Assembly: GCF_036345255.1 (NCBI RefSeq)
Contig: NZ_CP107783.1
Coordinates: 8,921,001 to 8,985,000, forward strand
DNA: 64,000 nucleotides
From: Streptomyces sp. NBC_00569
Lineage (GTDB): Bacteria > Actinomycetota > Actinomycetes > Streptomycetales > Streptomycetaceae
Direction of reading: 5' to 3'
Both the position numbers and the translations under genes were made by a program. The notes beneath the pieces were generated by a model. That model was given only the letters and a program-made list of their open reading frames with translations, searched no databases and was not told the origin of the DNA. Positions 10,424-19,299 of this stretch are shown in pieces (the first letter of the stretch is position 1; each line of letters starts with the position of its first letter).

Positions 10424-11464
10424 GTGACGCAAACGCAGCCCGTCATGGCGCCGTACTCGACAGCGGCCCTCTTTCTCGTGATGACCACGGCACCCGGCGC
10501 CGAACCTCGCGTACGGGACCAGCTCGGTGATGTGAACGGGCTGCTGCGGTCGGTCTCGTTCCGCTCTCCCGACTCGTTCCTGTCGTGCACCGTCGGGATC
10601 GGTTCTGTTGTCTGGGACCGGTTGTTCGGCGGGCCGCGTCCTGTCGGGCTGCATCCCTTTCGTGAGCTGAACGGCGATCGGCACCGGGCCGTCGCCACTC
10701 CGGGGGATCTGCTCTTTCATGTGCGGGCGCGTCGCATGGACCTCTGTTTCGAGCTGGCCGGCCACATCGTCGGACAGCTCGGCGACGCCGCGACCGTTGT
10801 CGACGAGGTGCACGGCTTCAACTACTTCGACGACCGGGACCTGCTCGGCTTCGTCGACGGCAGCGAGAACCCGACCGGTGACGCGGCACGCTCTGCCGTG
10901 TTCATCGGCGATGAGGACGCACCGTTCGCGGGCGGCAGTTACGTCGTGGTGCAGAAGTATCTCCACGACATGGCTGCCTGGAATGCCCTGTCGACGGAGG
11001 ACCAGGAGAAGGTCATCGGCCGTTCGAAGGCCGACAACATCGAGATGTCCGACGAGACCAAGCCCGCCAACTCCCACGTCGCCCTGAACACCATCACGGA
11101 GGACGGCGAGGAACGGAAGATCGTCCGTCAGAACATGCCGTTCGGGACTCTGGGGCGCGGCGAGTTCGGGACGTACTTCATCGGATACGCGCGAACCCCC
11201 GAAGTCACCGAGCAGATGCTCGAGAACATGTTCATCGGCAGCCCTCCCGGCAACACCGACCGGATCCTCGACTTCTCCACCGCCGTCACGGGAAACCTGT
11301 TCTTCGTTCCCACCGCAGACTTCCTCGACAACCTGCCGGACCCGCCCGCTCTGCCGGACGCCGCACGCGAAGTTCCCGCCCCTGCCGCGTCACCGCAGCC
11401 CGTCGTCGCCCCGCCCGACGGCTCGTTGGGCATCGGCGGCCTCAAAGGAGCCCCCGCGTCATGA
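10424..11464 (+). CDS. DyP-type peroxidase, encapsulin cargo
   Basis: A 346-residue heme peroxidase of the dye-decolorizing family, B type. The distal GxxDG motif is GFVDGSENP (D145), the distal Arg lies in ERKIVRQNMPFG (about R235) and the proximal His in ANSHVAL (about H218). After the catalytic domain comes a Pro/Ala-rich linker and the terminal DGSLGIGGLKGAPAS (about residues 332-346), which matches the encapsulin cargo-loading peptide. The GTG start is placed after GGGAGAG. The stop overlaps the encapsulin ATG by 4 bp, so translation is coupled and the enzyme should be packed inside the shell, acting on peroxide and reductants that enter through its pores. Confidence 0.93.
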   Translation: MTQTQPVMAPYSTAALFLVMTTAPGAEPRVRDQLGDVNGLLRSVSFRSPDSFLSCTVGIGSVVWDRLFGGPRPVGLHPFRELNGDRHRAVATPGDLLFHVRARRMDLCFELAGHIVGQLGDAATVVDEVHGFNYFDDRDLLGFVDGSENPTGDAARSAVFIGDEDAPFAGGSYVVVQKYLHDMAAWNALSTEDQEKVIGRSKADNIEMSDETKPANSHVALNTITEDGEERKIVRQNMPFGTLGRGEFGTYFIGYARTPEVTEQMLENMFIGSPPGNTDRILDFSTAVTGNLFFVPTADFLDNLPDPPALPDAAREVPAPAASPQPVVAPPDGSLGIGGLKGAPAS

Positions 11465-12258
11465 ACAACCTGCACCGCGAACTCGCCCCCATCAGCGAAG
11501 CCGCCTGGGCGGAGATCGAGCAAGAGGCCGGCCGCACCTTCCAGCGCCATGTCGCGGGGCGCCGAGTCCTCGACGTCACCGGCCCCGACGGGCTCGAACT
11601 CGCCGCCGTCGGCACCGGGCATCTGCGGTCCGTCACGCCGCCCGCCCCGGGAGTCACGGCGCGGCTGCGCGAGGCCCAGCCGCTGGTCGAACTGCGCGTT
11701 CCCTTCACCGTCAGCCGCGAGGCCGTGGACGACGTCGCCCGTGGCTCCGACGACTCCGACTGGCAGCCGGTCAAGGACGCGGCCCGCACCATGGCGTTCG
11801 CCGAGGACCAGGCCATCTTCGACGGCTACGCCGCGGCGCAGATCGAAGGTGTCCGCGAGCGCACGTCCAACCCCGTTCTGAGTCTGCCGGCCGAACCCCG
11901 CGACTATCCCGACACCATCGCGAGGGCTCTGAGCGCCCTGCGCCTCGCAGGCGTCGACGGCCCGTACTCGCTGCTGCTCGGCGCCGAGGCGTACACGGCG
12001 GTCAGCGAGACCACCGACCACGGATTCCCGGTGTCCGGCCACATCGCCCGGCTCCTGGACGGCGAACTGATCTGGGCACCCGCGATCAACGGCGCCTTCG
12101 TCCTGTCCACCCGCGGCGGCGACTACGAACTCCGTATCGGCCAGGATCTTTCGATCGGTTACACCTCGCACGACGCGACCGGCGTCGAGCTGTACTTCCA
12201 GGAGACGCTGACGTTCCTGATGTACACGGACGAGGCCGTTGTCGCTCTGCGCGCGTGA
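11461..12258 (+). CDS. Encapsulin family 1 shell protein
   Basis: A 265-residue HK97-fold shell protein. Family signatures are the N-terminal LHRELAPISEAAWAEIEQEA, RTFQRHVAGRRVLDV, then RVPFTVSREAVDDVARG, AARTMAFAEDQAIFDGY, and the C-terminal E-loop and core strands ending SIGYTSHDATGVELYFQETLTFLMY. The length equals that of T=1, 60-subunit encapsulins. It overlaps the DyP gene by ATGA. It self-assembles into a nanocompartment that captures the peroxidase through its C-terminal peptide. No second cargo is visible nearby. Confidence 0.94.
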   Translation: MNNLHRELAPISEAAWAEIEQEAGRTFQRHVAGRRVLDVTGPDGLELAAVGTGHLRSVTPPAPGVTARLREAQPLVELRVPFTVSREAVDDVARGSDDSDWQPVKDAARTMAFAEDQAIFDGYAAAQIEGVRERTSNPVLSLPAEPRDYPDTIARALSALRLAGVDGPYSLLLGAEAYTAVSETTDHGFPVSGHIARLLDGELIWAPAINGAFVLSTRGGDYELRIGQDLSIGYTSHDATGVELYFQETLTFLMYTDEAVVALRA

Positions 12259-12402
12259 TGGTCGCGATTGCGTGATGGTCGGAGTTCGTTGACGGGGTTC
12301 GCCGGGGCGGCCCCCCCGGGGCCCGTCGTGGGCTCGACGCCGTGCTCCGTCTTGTGGGGGCGGAACGGGTTCAGGGAGCGGGCAGCGTCCCTCGCAGGTG
12401 CG

Positions 12403-12993
12403 TCAGGTTCCGGTGTCTCCCAGGCCGGGGGCGCCCCACACCGGGAACCAGCGTTCCAGGTCCGGTTCCATGCGGAGGTCGTCGCCGATCACTGCGCGTG
12501 CGCGTAGTTCCAGGGCGTTGTCGCGCCTTTCTCCGGGGAGGGGGGCGAAGGGGTAGAACGTGCCCCGCTTGTAGAGGTAGACGAGCGCCAGCGAGTGGCC
12601 CCCAGCGTTGCGGAAGCCCGCCAGGGAGCAGAGGAGTTGGGGGCCGAAGCCGTTGCCTTCGAGCGTGGCGTTCACGGCGTGCAGATCGCCGACCAGCCCC
12701 GGGAGGTCCGAGGGGGCTCGTCGGGAGAGCAGCCATGTGTAGCCGTATTCGTCCTGGCTGAACTCCACCGCGGCGCCACGCTCCGTGTCGGCGTTCAGCA
12801 GCGCCCCTACGTCCTCTCGGATCGTGTCGAAGGCCGTTCCTTCCACCGTCGTGAAGCACACCGAGCCCAGGCCGGTCGGCGTGAACCCGGCGGCCGCCTC
12901 CAGGGTGATCGCGGCCGACGGCAGACCGAAGAGCCGGTCGAGGTCGGGTGGGGCGGGCCTGGTGCGCCCGAGCAGGATGTCCAGGAAGCCCAT
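12403..12993 (-). CDS. pspAB: PspA-associated protein PspAB
   Basis: A 196-residue cytosolic protein that begins MGFLDILLGRTRPAPPDLD and continues DRLFGLPSAAITLEAA, the opening I recognise from actinobacterial PspAB. Internal blocks are FSQDEYGYTWLLSRR, LVGDLHAVNATLEGNGFGPQLLC and LVYLYKRGTFYPFAPLPGERRDNALELR. AAGGGA precedes the ATG. It follows the HtpX gene on the same strand with an 18-bp gap, so the two are one operon. The role is membrane-stress response inferred from the family; no pspA gene lies in the window. Confidence 0.8.
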   Translation of the reverse strand: MGFLDILLGRTRPAPPDLDRLFGLPSAAITLEAAAGFTPTGLGSVCFTTVEGTAFDTIREDVGALLNADTERGAAVEFSQDEYGYTWLLSRRAPSDLPGLVGDLHAVNATLEGNGFGPQLLCSLAGFRNAGGHSLALVYLYKRGTFYPFAPLPGERRDNALELRARAVIGDDLRMEPDLERWFPVWGAPGLGDTGT

Positions 12994-13011
12994 GTGGATC
13001 CCTTCGGGGGC

Positions 13012-13938
13012 TCAGGCCGGGCGGCCGAGGTCGGCGGAGATCGCCGCCAGCTGGTCGAGGCGCTGTTCGAGCGAGGGGTGCGTGGAGAAGAGCCGGGGCA
13101 GCGGGGCGTTCCTCGACAGCGCGGGGATGAAGTAGAACGCGTTGAACGCGCGGGCCGTGCGCAGATCCTTGGTCGGGATGCGGGCGATGTCCCCGTCGAG
13201 CTTGGTCAGCGCGGACGCCAGCGCCGACGGCCGGCCGGTGAGCAGTGCCGCGGCCCGGTCGGCGGCCAGCTCCCGGTACCGGGACAGTGCCCGGATGAGG
13301 ACGAAGCTGATCGCGTAGACGGCGATCGAGACGCCCATGACCACCGCGAGGACCACCAGCGTGTTCTGGTCGGTCCTGCGGCGGCCGCCGAGCAGCTCGG
13401 AGTAGAACGCGAAGCGCACGACGATGCCGGCGACCACACCGAGGAACGAGGCCACCGTGATCACGGCGACGTCGCGGTGCGCCACATGGGACAGCTCGTG
13501 CGCGAGGACGCCCTCCAGCTCGTCGGGCTCCAGGCGGCGCAGCAGGCCCGTGGTCACGCACAGCACCGCGTGATCGGCGTTGCGGCCGGTGGCGAAGGCG
13601 TTCGGCAGGTCGGTGCCGGCAATGGCCACCTGCGGTTTCGGCATGTCGGCGGTCGCGCACAGCCGGTCGATGACGCCGTGCAGCTGGGGCTGCTCCTCAC
13701 GGGTCACGATGCGGCCGTGCATGGCGTACAGGGCGATCCGGTCGGAGAACCAGTACTGCGACCCGAGGAGTCCCGCGGCGATCACGACGACCAGGAGCGT
13801 CGACTTGAGCAGGACCAGGAGCGCGGCGATGAACGCCACGTACAGCAGGCCCAGCAGGAACACGGTGACCAGCATGCGCGCGGTCAGTTGCCGGTCGGCC
13901 TTGAACCGGCTCCCTCCGGCCTTGAGGGTGGTTGCCAC
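13012..13938 (-). CDS. htpX: M48 zinc metalloprotease, HtpX-like
   Basis: A membrane metalloprotease of about 308 residues. The zinc motif is AHELSHVAHRD (H147, E148, H151) and the third ligand lies in RYRELAADRAAA (E223). Hydrophobic segments at about 21-45, 47-62, 160-178 and 195-215 give the usual HtpX topology. It degrades misfolded membrane proteins at the cytoplasmic face. Start choice is uncertain: GTG 13938 has GGTGA at fair spacing and GTG 13947 is close; the frame extends to 14178 without a better start. First gene of the htpX-pspAB operon, divergent from the NUDIX gene. Confidence 0.85.
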   Translation of the reverse strand: MATTLKAGGSRFKADRQLTARMLVTVFLLGLLYVAFIAALLVLLKSTLLVVVIAAGLLGSQYWFSDRIALYAMHGRIVTREEQPQLHGVIDRLCATADMPKPQVAIAGTDLPNAFATGRNADHAVLCVTTGLLRRLEPDELEGVLAHELSHVAHRDVAVITVASFLGVVAGIVVRFAFYSELLGGRRRTDQNTLVVLAVVMGVSIAVYAISFVLIRALSRYRELAADRAAALLTGRPSALASALTKLDGDIARIPTKDLRTARAFNAFYFIPALSRNAPLPRLFSTHPSLEQRLDQLAAISADLGRPA

Positions 13939-14138
13939 AGCCGTCACCGCCTTCGCTCCGCGGTGCGCGCCGCCGTACGGGCCGCTCACGCGGAGCGGGA
14001 CCGGCGGTGCGCTCACCTTCCACGATGCCACGTACCGGGGCTCTTCCGACCAGTAGCGCACGGACGCTGTCAGTTCCCTGTCAGTCCCGGCTCCCGCCGT
14101 CCTGCCGGGTCGCGTCGGCGTCCCTCTAGAGTGGCGCC

Positions 14139-14645
14139 GTGCCGTCGCGCGAGCAGGACGAACGGATCGCCGTGACACCCGCCCCTCCCGTGATGAGGCA
14201 GGGCGAGGTGTGGACCGTGGGTGCCGTGATCCTCAATGCGCGGGGGCAGGCTTTCGCGCAGAGGCGAAGCCCCGACCGGCGCCTCTTTCCCGACACGTGG
14301 GACATCGTCGGCGGCCATGTCGAGCCCGGCGAGAGTCTCCTCGGCGCCCTGGCCCGCGAGATCGAGGAGGAGACGGGCTGGCGCTTGCGGCGGGTGGGCA
14401 CGTTCCTCGGTGTCTCCACCTGGACCGGCGACGACGGTGGCGGCCGGCGGCACGAGGCCGACTGGGTCGTCGAGGTCGACGGGGATCTGGACCACCCCGC
14501 TCTGGAGTGGTCCAAGCACTCCGCGTACGGCTGGTTCGGTGCCGCCGACCTGGACCGGCTCAAGGAGAACTGTGCGCCGGGCGAGTTCCTGGTCCACGAT
14601 CTGATCGCCGGCGTCCTGCTCGGCCCGGCCAGGGGCTCCCGCTAG
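14139..14645 (+). CDS. NUDIX hydrolase
   Basis: A 168-residue pyrophosphohydrolase. The complete NUDIX box runs from GGHVEPGESLLGALAREIEE to ETGW and matches GX5EX7REUXEEXGU. Upstream lies VWTVGAVILNARGQAFAQRR, the first strand and phosphate loop region. Substrate class (nucleotide, capped RNA or dinucleotide) cannot be told. Start is the GTG at 14139; a downstream in-frame GTG (VTPAPPVMRQ) is possible. Convergent with the ROK gene 10 bp away. Confidence 0.87.
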   Translation: MPSREQDERIAVTPAPPVMRQGEVWTVGAVILNARGQAFAQRRSPDRRLFPDTWDIVGGHVEPGESLLGALAREIEEETGWRLRRVGTFLGVSTWTGDDGGGRRHEADWVVEVDGDLDHPALEWSKHSAYGWFGAADLDRLKENCAPGEFLVHDLIAGVLLGPARGSR

Positions 14646-14655
14646 GGCGCGCCCC

Positions 14656-15810
14656 TCACCCCTCGTTCGTTCCCAGTACCAGTACCTGGATGGCCAGGAC
14701 CGCGGCGCCGCGGGCCCACTCGTGGAAGTCGGAGACCTTCGTCTCCAGATGGACGGGGTCCGCCATGGGATGGCGGTTGGCGAGGATCGCCTCGTGGACC
14801 ACGCCGCCCGCGACATCGGCGAGCCCCACCCCCTCGCCCGCCAGCAGGATCTTCTCCGGCATCGCGAAGTTGGCGATCTGTGCGACCAGCGTGCCCAGGG
14901 CCCGCGCCGCCTCGCCGATCACGCGGGAGCAGAGCGGGTCACCGGACGCGGCGGCGGCCAGGATCTCCTCGTACGTCACGTCCCGGCCGGTGGCCGCGCG
15001 GACCTGGTAGCAGATGCTGGGGATGGTCAACAGGGCGGTGGCGCTGCCCCGTTCGCCCTCCGGGGTGAGCGGGCCGTTGGCGTTGATGATCCAGCGCTTG
15101 CCGACCCCGTGGCCGTCCTCGCCGGTGCGGACCAGGCGTCCGCCGAGCATCAGGCCGTAGCCGATGCCCGCGCCGATGGTGAGGACCGCGAACCGGTCGA
15201 GGCCGCGGCCGGCGCCGAACCAGGCCTCGGCCTCGATCAGTGCCGCCACGTCGCTGTCGACGACGACGGGCAGCCCCGTGCGCCCCTCGACCATCTCGGC
15301 GAGCGGTACTTCCTCCCAGCCGAGGAACGCGTTCGCGACGACGGTCGCCCGGTGTCTGACGTTGCCGCCCACGCCGATGCCGATTCCGGCGAGGCGGGGG
15401 AAGCTCTCCTGGAAACCGGTGGTCATCCGGTGCAGGAGGTCCGCGACCTCCTCGGGGTCGTGCGTGTCCAGGGGCTCGGAGCGGCGGGCGACGATCTCGC
15501 TCCTGAGGGTGGTGACCACGCCGTAGACCGCGTCACCCGTGATCTTGAACCCGGCGAAGTTCTGCGACCCGGCCACGATGTCGAGCGGCTGCGAGGGGCG
15601 TCCCTGGCGCAGGGAGGCCGCTGTCGTGGCCTCCTCGACCAGCAGCCCGGACTCGATGAGCGGCTTGGTCAGACGGGTGAGGCTGCCGGGGGACAGGCTG
15701 AGCCGCTTGGCGATCTCGCTGCGGGACAGCGGGCCGTGCGTCAACACCTCGATCGCCACCGCGCGTTCACCGGGGCTCAGGGGCAGCCAGCTCGCGGTAC
15801 GTGCGCTCAT
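14656..15810 (-). CDS. ROK-family transcriptional regulator
   Basis: A 384-residue sugar-responsive repressor. An N-terminal winged helix-turn-helix (LSRSEIAKRLSLSPGSLTRL, then IESGLLVEE) precedes the ROK sugar-kinase-like domain with the VVVDSDVAALIEAE, IGAGIGYGLMLGGRLV and glycine-rich GIGIGVGGNVRH segments. The ATG at 15810 follows GAGGAGCCC; the frame upstream lacks a start with a ribosome site. It is divergent from the sugar ABC operon and lies beside a 17-bp palindrome, so it most likely represses that operon and itself until its sugar ligand binds. Confidence 0.9.
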   Translation of the reverse strand: MSARTASWLPLSPGERAVAIEVLTHGPLSRSEIAKRLSLSPGSLTRLTKPLIESGLLVEEATTAASLRQGRPSQPLDIVAGSQNFAGFKITGDAVYGVVTTLRSEIVARRSEPLDTHDPEEVADLLHRMTTGFQESFPRLAGIGIGVGGNVRHRATVVANAFLGWEEVPLAEMVEGRTGLPVVVDSDVAALIEAEAWFGAGRGLDRFAVLTIGAGIGYGLMLGGRLVRTGEDGHGVGKRWIINANGPLTPEGERGSATALLTIPSICYQVRAATGRDVTYEEILAAAASGDPLCSRVIGEAARALGTLVAQIANFAMPEKILLAGEGVGLADVAGGVVHEAILANRHPMADPVHLETKVSDFHEWARGAAVLAIQVLVLGTNEG

Positions 15811-15858
15811 GGGCTCCTCGCGCTGGTTGTCGAAGGGGGTGGCGTGCGGGCCTGAGTC

Positions 15859-15896
15859 TGTCACAGCCTGTGACAAAGAATTATTCCGAGACGGAA
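15859..15896. promoter_or_regulatory. Candidate ROK operators
   Basis: A perfect 17-bp dyad TGTCACAGCCTGTGACA (15859-15875) is followed by TTCCGAGACGGAA (15884-15896), a second dyad. Both lie in the divergent control region between the ROK gene and the ABC operon. The first is the stronger operator candidate. Confidence 0.6.
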
Positions 15897-16022
15897 GCAA
15901 TGTCAAGGCCGAATCTCGTGTGGGGCGCCTTCGAGAAGGTCGGTGCAGGCCACTTGACGCCACGATTGTTCCGCATCAAAAGTAATCGGCGCGAGGACGA
16001 GTCGCGGACGAGGGAGTCTCAG

Positions 16023-16994
16023 ATGACTGTCGCCTCAAGCAGCCCACCCACCCGAGTGCGGCTGCCTGGTGCCGAAGCAGCTAGGCGGAAGACCAAGGAC
16101 CGGATCAGGGAGCGCGACGGTGGCGGCAGCGGCGGGGACGGCGCCCTCGCGGCGGTCTTCATCGCCCCGGCGCTGCTCGGTTTCCTGGTCTTCCTGCTCT
16201 GGCCCACGCTGCGCGGGATCTATCTGAGCTTCACCCGCTTCAACCTGCTCACGCCCGCCGAGTGGGTCGGCCTCGACAACTATGTGCGCATGGTCAACGA
16301 CCCCATTTTCTGGGGGTCGTTGAAGGTCACCGTCGAGTACGTGGTCATCAACATCGGCATCCAGACGGTCGCGGCGCTCGCCATCGCCGTCCTGATGCAG
16401 CGGCTGACGAAGTCGGCGCTGCTGCGGGGCATCGTCCTGACGCCCTACCTCGTGTCGAACGTCGTCGCCGGCATCGTCTGGCTGTGGATGCTCGACACCC
16501 AGCTCGGCATCGGCAACCGCGTCATCGGCGCGTTCGGCTTCGACCACATCCCCTTCCTGACCGACGAGACCTGGGCGATACCGACCATCGCGCTGATCAA
16601 CGTGTGGCGCCACGTCGGCTACACCGCGCTGCTCCTGTTCGCCGGGCTCCAGGCCATCCCCTCCGACGTCTACGAGGCGGCGAAGGTCGACGGCGCGAGC
16701 GAGTGGCGGATGTTCTGGCGCGTCACGCTGCCGCTCCTGCGGCCGGTGCTCGCCGTCGTCCTGATCATGACCGTCATCGGCTCGTTCCAGGTCTTCGACT
16801 CCGTCGCCGTGACCACGGGCGGCGGGCCCGCCAACGCCACGAACGTCCTTCAGCTGTACATCTACGGCTCCGCGTTCGGCCGCTTCCAGTTCGGCTACGC
16901 CTCCGCCATGTCCGTGGCCCTCCTGGTGGTCCTCAGCGTGATCACCGTCATCCAGTACCGGCTCACCCGCGCCGGACACACCGACCTCGGCTAG
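16023..16994 (+). CDS. Sugar ABC transporter permease 1 (MalF-like)
   Basis: A 323-residue inner-membrane permease with six TM segments. The EAA loop for ATPase contact reads VYEAAKVDGASEWRMFWRVTLPLL. The segment GFLVFLLWPTLRGIYLSFTRFNLL is the usual first TM of carbohydrate (CUT1) permeases. Start at ATG 16023 after GGGAG; the frame upstream is non-coding. First gene of a four-gene run with a second permease, a lipoprotein receptor and a Gfo/Idh enzyme. No ATPase gene is in the operon, so a shared MsiK-type ATPase elsewhere is likely, as is common in Streptomyces. Confidence 0.92.
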   Translation: MTVASSSPPTRVRLPGAEAARRKTKDRIRERDGGGSGGDGALAAVFIAPALLGFLVFLLWPTLRGIYLSFTRFNLLTPAEWVGLDNYVRMVNDPIFWGSLKVTVEYVVINIGIQTVAALAIAVLMQRLTKSALLRGIVLTPYLVSNVVAGIVWLWMLDTQLGIGNRVIGAFGFDHIPFLTDETWAIPTIALINVWRHVGYTALLLFAGLQAIPSDVYEAAKVDGASEWRMFWRVTLPLLRPVLAVVLIMTVIGSFQVFDSVAVTTGGGPANATNVLQLYIYGSAFGRFQFGYASAMSVALLVVLSVITVIQYRLTRAGHTDLG

Positions 16995-17022
16995 CGACGA
17001 GCGAGAGAAAGGAGCCATCGCC

Positions 17023-17940
17023 ATGGCCGCCGTGACCACCACAGCGCCCCGCACACCCGCCCGGCGCAGGATCTCGCCCGGACGCGCCCTCGCCTGGGCC
17101 GTGATGACCGCGATCGTCGTCATCACCCTGGTGCCGTTCTACTGGATCCTGCGCACCGCCCTGTCCTCCAACGCCGGACTCACCGCGGACCCTTCGTCCC
17201 CGCTGCCCACCGGCCTCACGGGCGGCGGCTTCGCCCGGGTCTTCGGGCAGCAGAGCACGAAGGAGGCTCTTGCCCAGGGCGGCGCGGGCGGGTCGATCGA
17301 CTTCTGGCGCTATCTGCTGAACTCCGTGGTCGTCTCGACCCTGATCACCGTCTGCCAGATCCTGTTCTCCGCCATGGCCGCGTACGCCTTCGCCCGGCTG
17401 CGCTGGCGCGGCAGGGACCGGATGTTCGGCCTGTTCCTCGCCGGGCTCATGGTGCCGACCATCTTCACGTTCCTGCCGAACTTCGTCCTGATCAAGCAGC
17501 TGGGCCTGGTCGACACCCTGCTCGGGATCGCTCTGCCCAGCCTGTTCATGACGCCCTTCGCGGTGTTCTTCCTGCGGCAGTTCTTCATGAACCTGCCCCG
17601 CGAGGTCGAGGAGGCCGCACTGCTCGACGGCGCCGGCAAAGTGCGGATCTTCTTCCGCGTGCTGCTGCCGATGGCGTCGACCCCCGTCGTCACCCTGGGC
17701 GTCCTCACGTACATCACTGCCTGGAACGACTACTTCTGGCCGCTGATGGTGTCGTACAGCGACAGCTCGCGCGTGCTCACCGTCGCGCTGAGCATCTTCC
17801 GCGCGCAGACCCCGCAGTCCGGCACCGACTGGTCGGGCCTGATGGCGGCGACGCTCGTGGCCGCGCTCCCGATGCTCGTGCTCTTCGGCTGCTTCGCTCG
17901 GCGCATCGTCAACTCCATCGGCTTCAGCGGGATCAAGTAG
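17023..17940 (+). CDS. Sugar ABC transporter permease 2 (MalG-like)
   Basis: A 305-residue CUT1-type permease. The EAA loop reads EVEEAALLDGAGKVRIFFRVLLPMASTPVV, and the C-terminal NSIGFSGIK is the typical end of MalG-type subunits. AAAGGAG precedes the ATG. It pairs with the first permease 28 bp upstream, and the receptor gene follows after 15 bp, so all are one transcript. The imported sugar is unknown. Confidence 0.92.
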   Translation: MAAVTTTAPRTPARRRISPGRALAWAVMTAIVVITLVPFYWILRTALSSNAGLTADPSSPLPTGLTGGGFARVFGQQSTKEALAQGGAGGSIDFWRYLLNSVVVSTLITVCQILFSAMAAYAFARLRWRGRDRMFGLFLAGLMVPTIFTFLPNFVLIKQLGLVDTLLGIALPSLFMTPFAVFFLRQFFMNLPREVEEAALLDGAGKVRIFFRVLLPMASTPVVTLGVLTYITAWNDYFWPLMVSYSDSSRVLTVALSIFRAQTPQSGTDWSGLMAATLVAALPMLVLFGCFARRIVNSIGFSGIK

Positions 17941-17955
17941 AGAGGCAGGAACCTG

Positions 17956-19299
17956 ATGCGACTGCGTGCCTTCACCGCCCTCGCGGGGGCGCTCGCCCTC
18001 TCGCTGGTGTCCGGCTGTTCGGCGGGATCCTCCTCCGGCCCGGACTCGCACACCGTCACGTACTGGCTGTGGGATGCCAACCAGCTGCCCGCTTACGAGG
18101 CCTGCGCCAAGGACTTCGAGAAGGAGAACCCGGGCCTCGACGTACGGATCACGCAGATGGGGTGGAACGACTACTGGACCAAGCTCACCGCGAGCTTCAT
18201 CGCGGGCACCCAGCCCGACGTGTTCACCGACCACATCCAGAAGTTCGCCCAGTTCGCCGACCTGGAGGTGCTCGCGCCCCTCGACAAGCTGCCCCATACG
18301 CGCGCCATCAAGGACGCGGACTACCAGCCCGGGCTCGCCGCCTCCTGGGTCGGCCAGGACGGGCACCGCTACGGCGCTCCCAAGGACTGGGACACCGTCG
18401 CCCTTTTCTACAACAAGAAGATGGCACGCGAGGCCGGACTGACCGCCGGTCAGCTGAACAACCTCACCTGGAACCCTCAGGACGGCGGCACCTTCGAGAA
18501 GGCGATCGCGCATCTGACCGTCGACAGGAGCGGCGTGCGCGGCGACGAGAAGGGCTTCGACAAGAACCACGTCAAGGTCTACGGCCTCGCCACGAACGAC
18601 GCGGGCGACGGCGACGGCCAGACCCAGTGGAGCGCGTTCGCCGCATCCATGGGCTGGCGCTACACCGACCAGCCGGCCTGGGGCACCCACTACAACTACG
18701 ACGACGAGAGGTTCAAGGCCGCGATCGACTGGTACTTCGGCCTCGCCAAGAAGGGCTACCTCCCGCCCCAGAAGGACTTCTCCCAGACCAACGGGCCCGA
18801 TGTGCAGTTCGGTTCGGGCACCGCGGCGACCTCGCTCAACGGCTCCTGGATGATCAAGACGTACTACGGGTTCAAGGGCATCCGGACCGGCACCGCCGTC
18901 ACCCCCGTCGGCCCGAGCGGCAAGCGCGCCACCATGATGAACGGCCTCGCGGACTCCATCACCAAGAACGCGCGCAACAAGCCGGGCGCCGAGAAGTGGG
19001 TGGCCTACCTCGCGTCCCATGCCTGCCAGCGGACGGTCGGTGAGCACGGGATTGTGTTCCCGGCCACCAAGGACGGCACGGCGGCGGCCGTGGCCGCGTA
19101 CAAGAAGGACGGCATCGACGTCACGGCGTTCACCAAGCCGGTCGCCGACAAGACGACCTTCTCCTTCCCGATCACCAACTACGCGGCGGACGTCTACGCG
19201 TTGATGCGGCCCGCCATGCAGGACATCTACGCCAACGACGCGCCCGTCGGTGGCCTCGACCGCACCAACAGCCAGATCAACCTCCTTCTCTCGCAGTGA
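17956..19299 (+). CDS. Sugar ABC transporter substrate-binding lipoprotein
   Basis: A 447-residue extracellular receptor. The signal peptide ends in the lipobox LVSGC, so the mature Cys is lipid-anchored. The mature part starts with HTVTYWLWDANQLPAYEACAKDFEKEN, the family-1 solute-binding entry, followed by GTQPDVFTDHIQKFAQFADL and the hinge region YGAPKDWDTVALFYNKK. The C-terminal half has VGEHGIVFPATKDG. It delivers sugar to the two upstream-encoded permeases. The stop codon lies within the first copy of a decamer tandem repeat. Confidence 0.92.
   Translation: MRLRAFTALAGALALSLVSGCSAGSSSGPDSHTVTYWLWDANQLPAYEACAKDFEKENPGLDVRITQMGWNDYWTKLTASFIAGTQPDVFTDHIQKFAQFADLEVLAPLDKLPHTRAIKDADYQPGLAASWVGQDGHRYGAPKDWDTVALFYNKKMAREAGLTAGQLNNLTWNPQDGGTFEKAIAHLTVDRSGVRGDEKGFDKNHVKVYGLATNDAGDGDGQTQWSAFAASMGWRYTDQPAWGTHYNYDDERFKAAIDWYFGLAKKGYLPPQKDFSQTNGPDVQFGSGTAATSLNGSWMIKTYYGFKGIRTGTAVTPVGPSGKRATMMNGLADSITKNARNKPGAEKWVAYLASHACQRTVGEHGIVFPATKDGTAAAVAAYKKDGIDVTAFTKPVADKTTFSFPITNYAADVYALMRPAMQDIYANDAPVGGLDRTNSQINLLLSQ

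Noticed and set aside
12371..13660. Minus-strand frame of 429 codons overlapping PspAB and HtpX
   Set aside because: Arg/Pro/Gly-rich alternate frame of the two real genes on the same strand.
16963..19047. Minus-strand open frame of 694 codons opposite the ABC genes
   Set aside because: Shadow of the permease and receptor genes.
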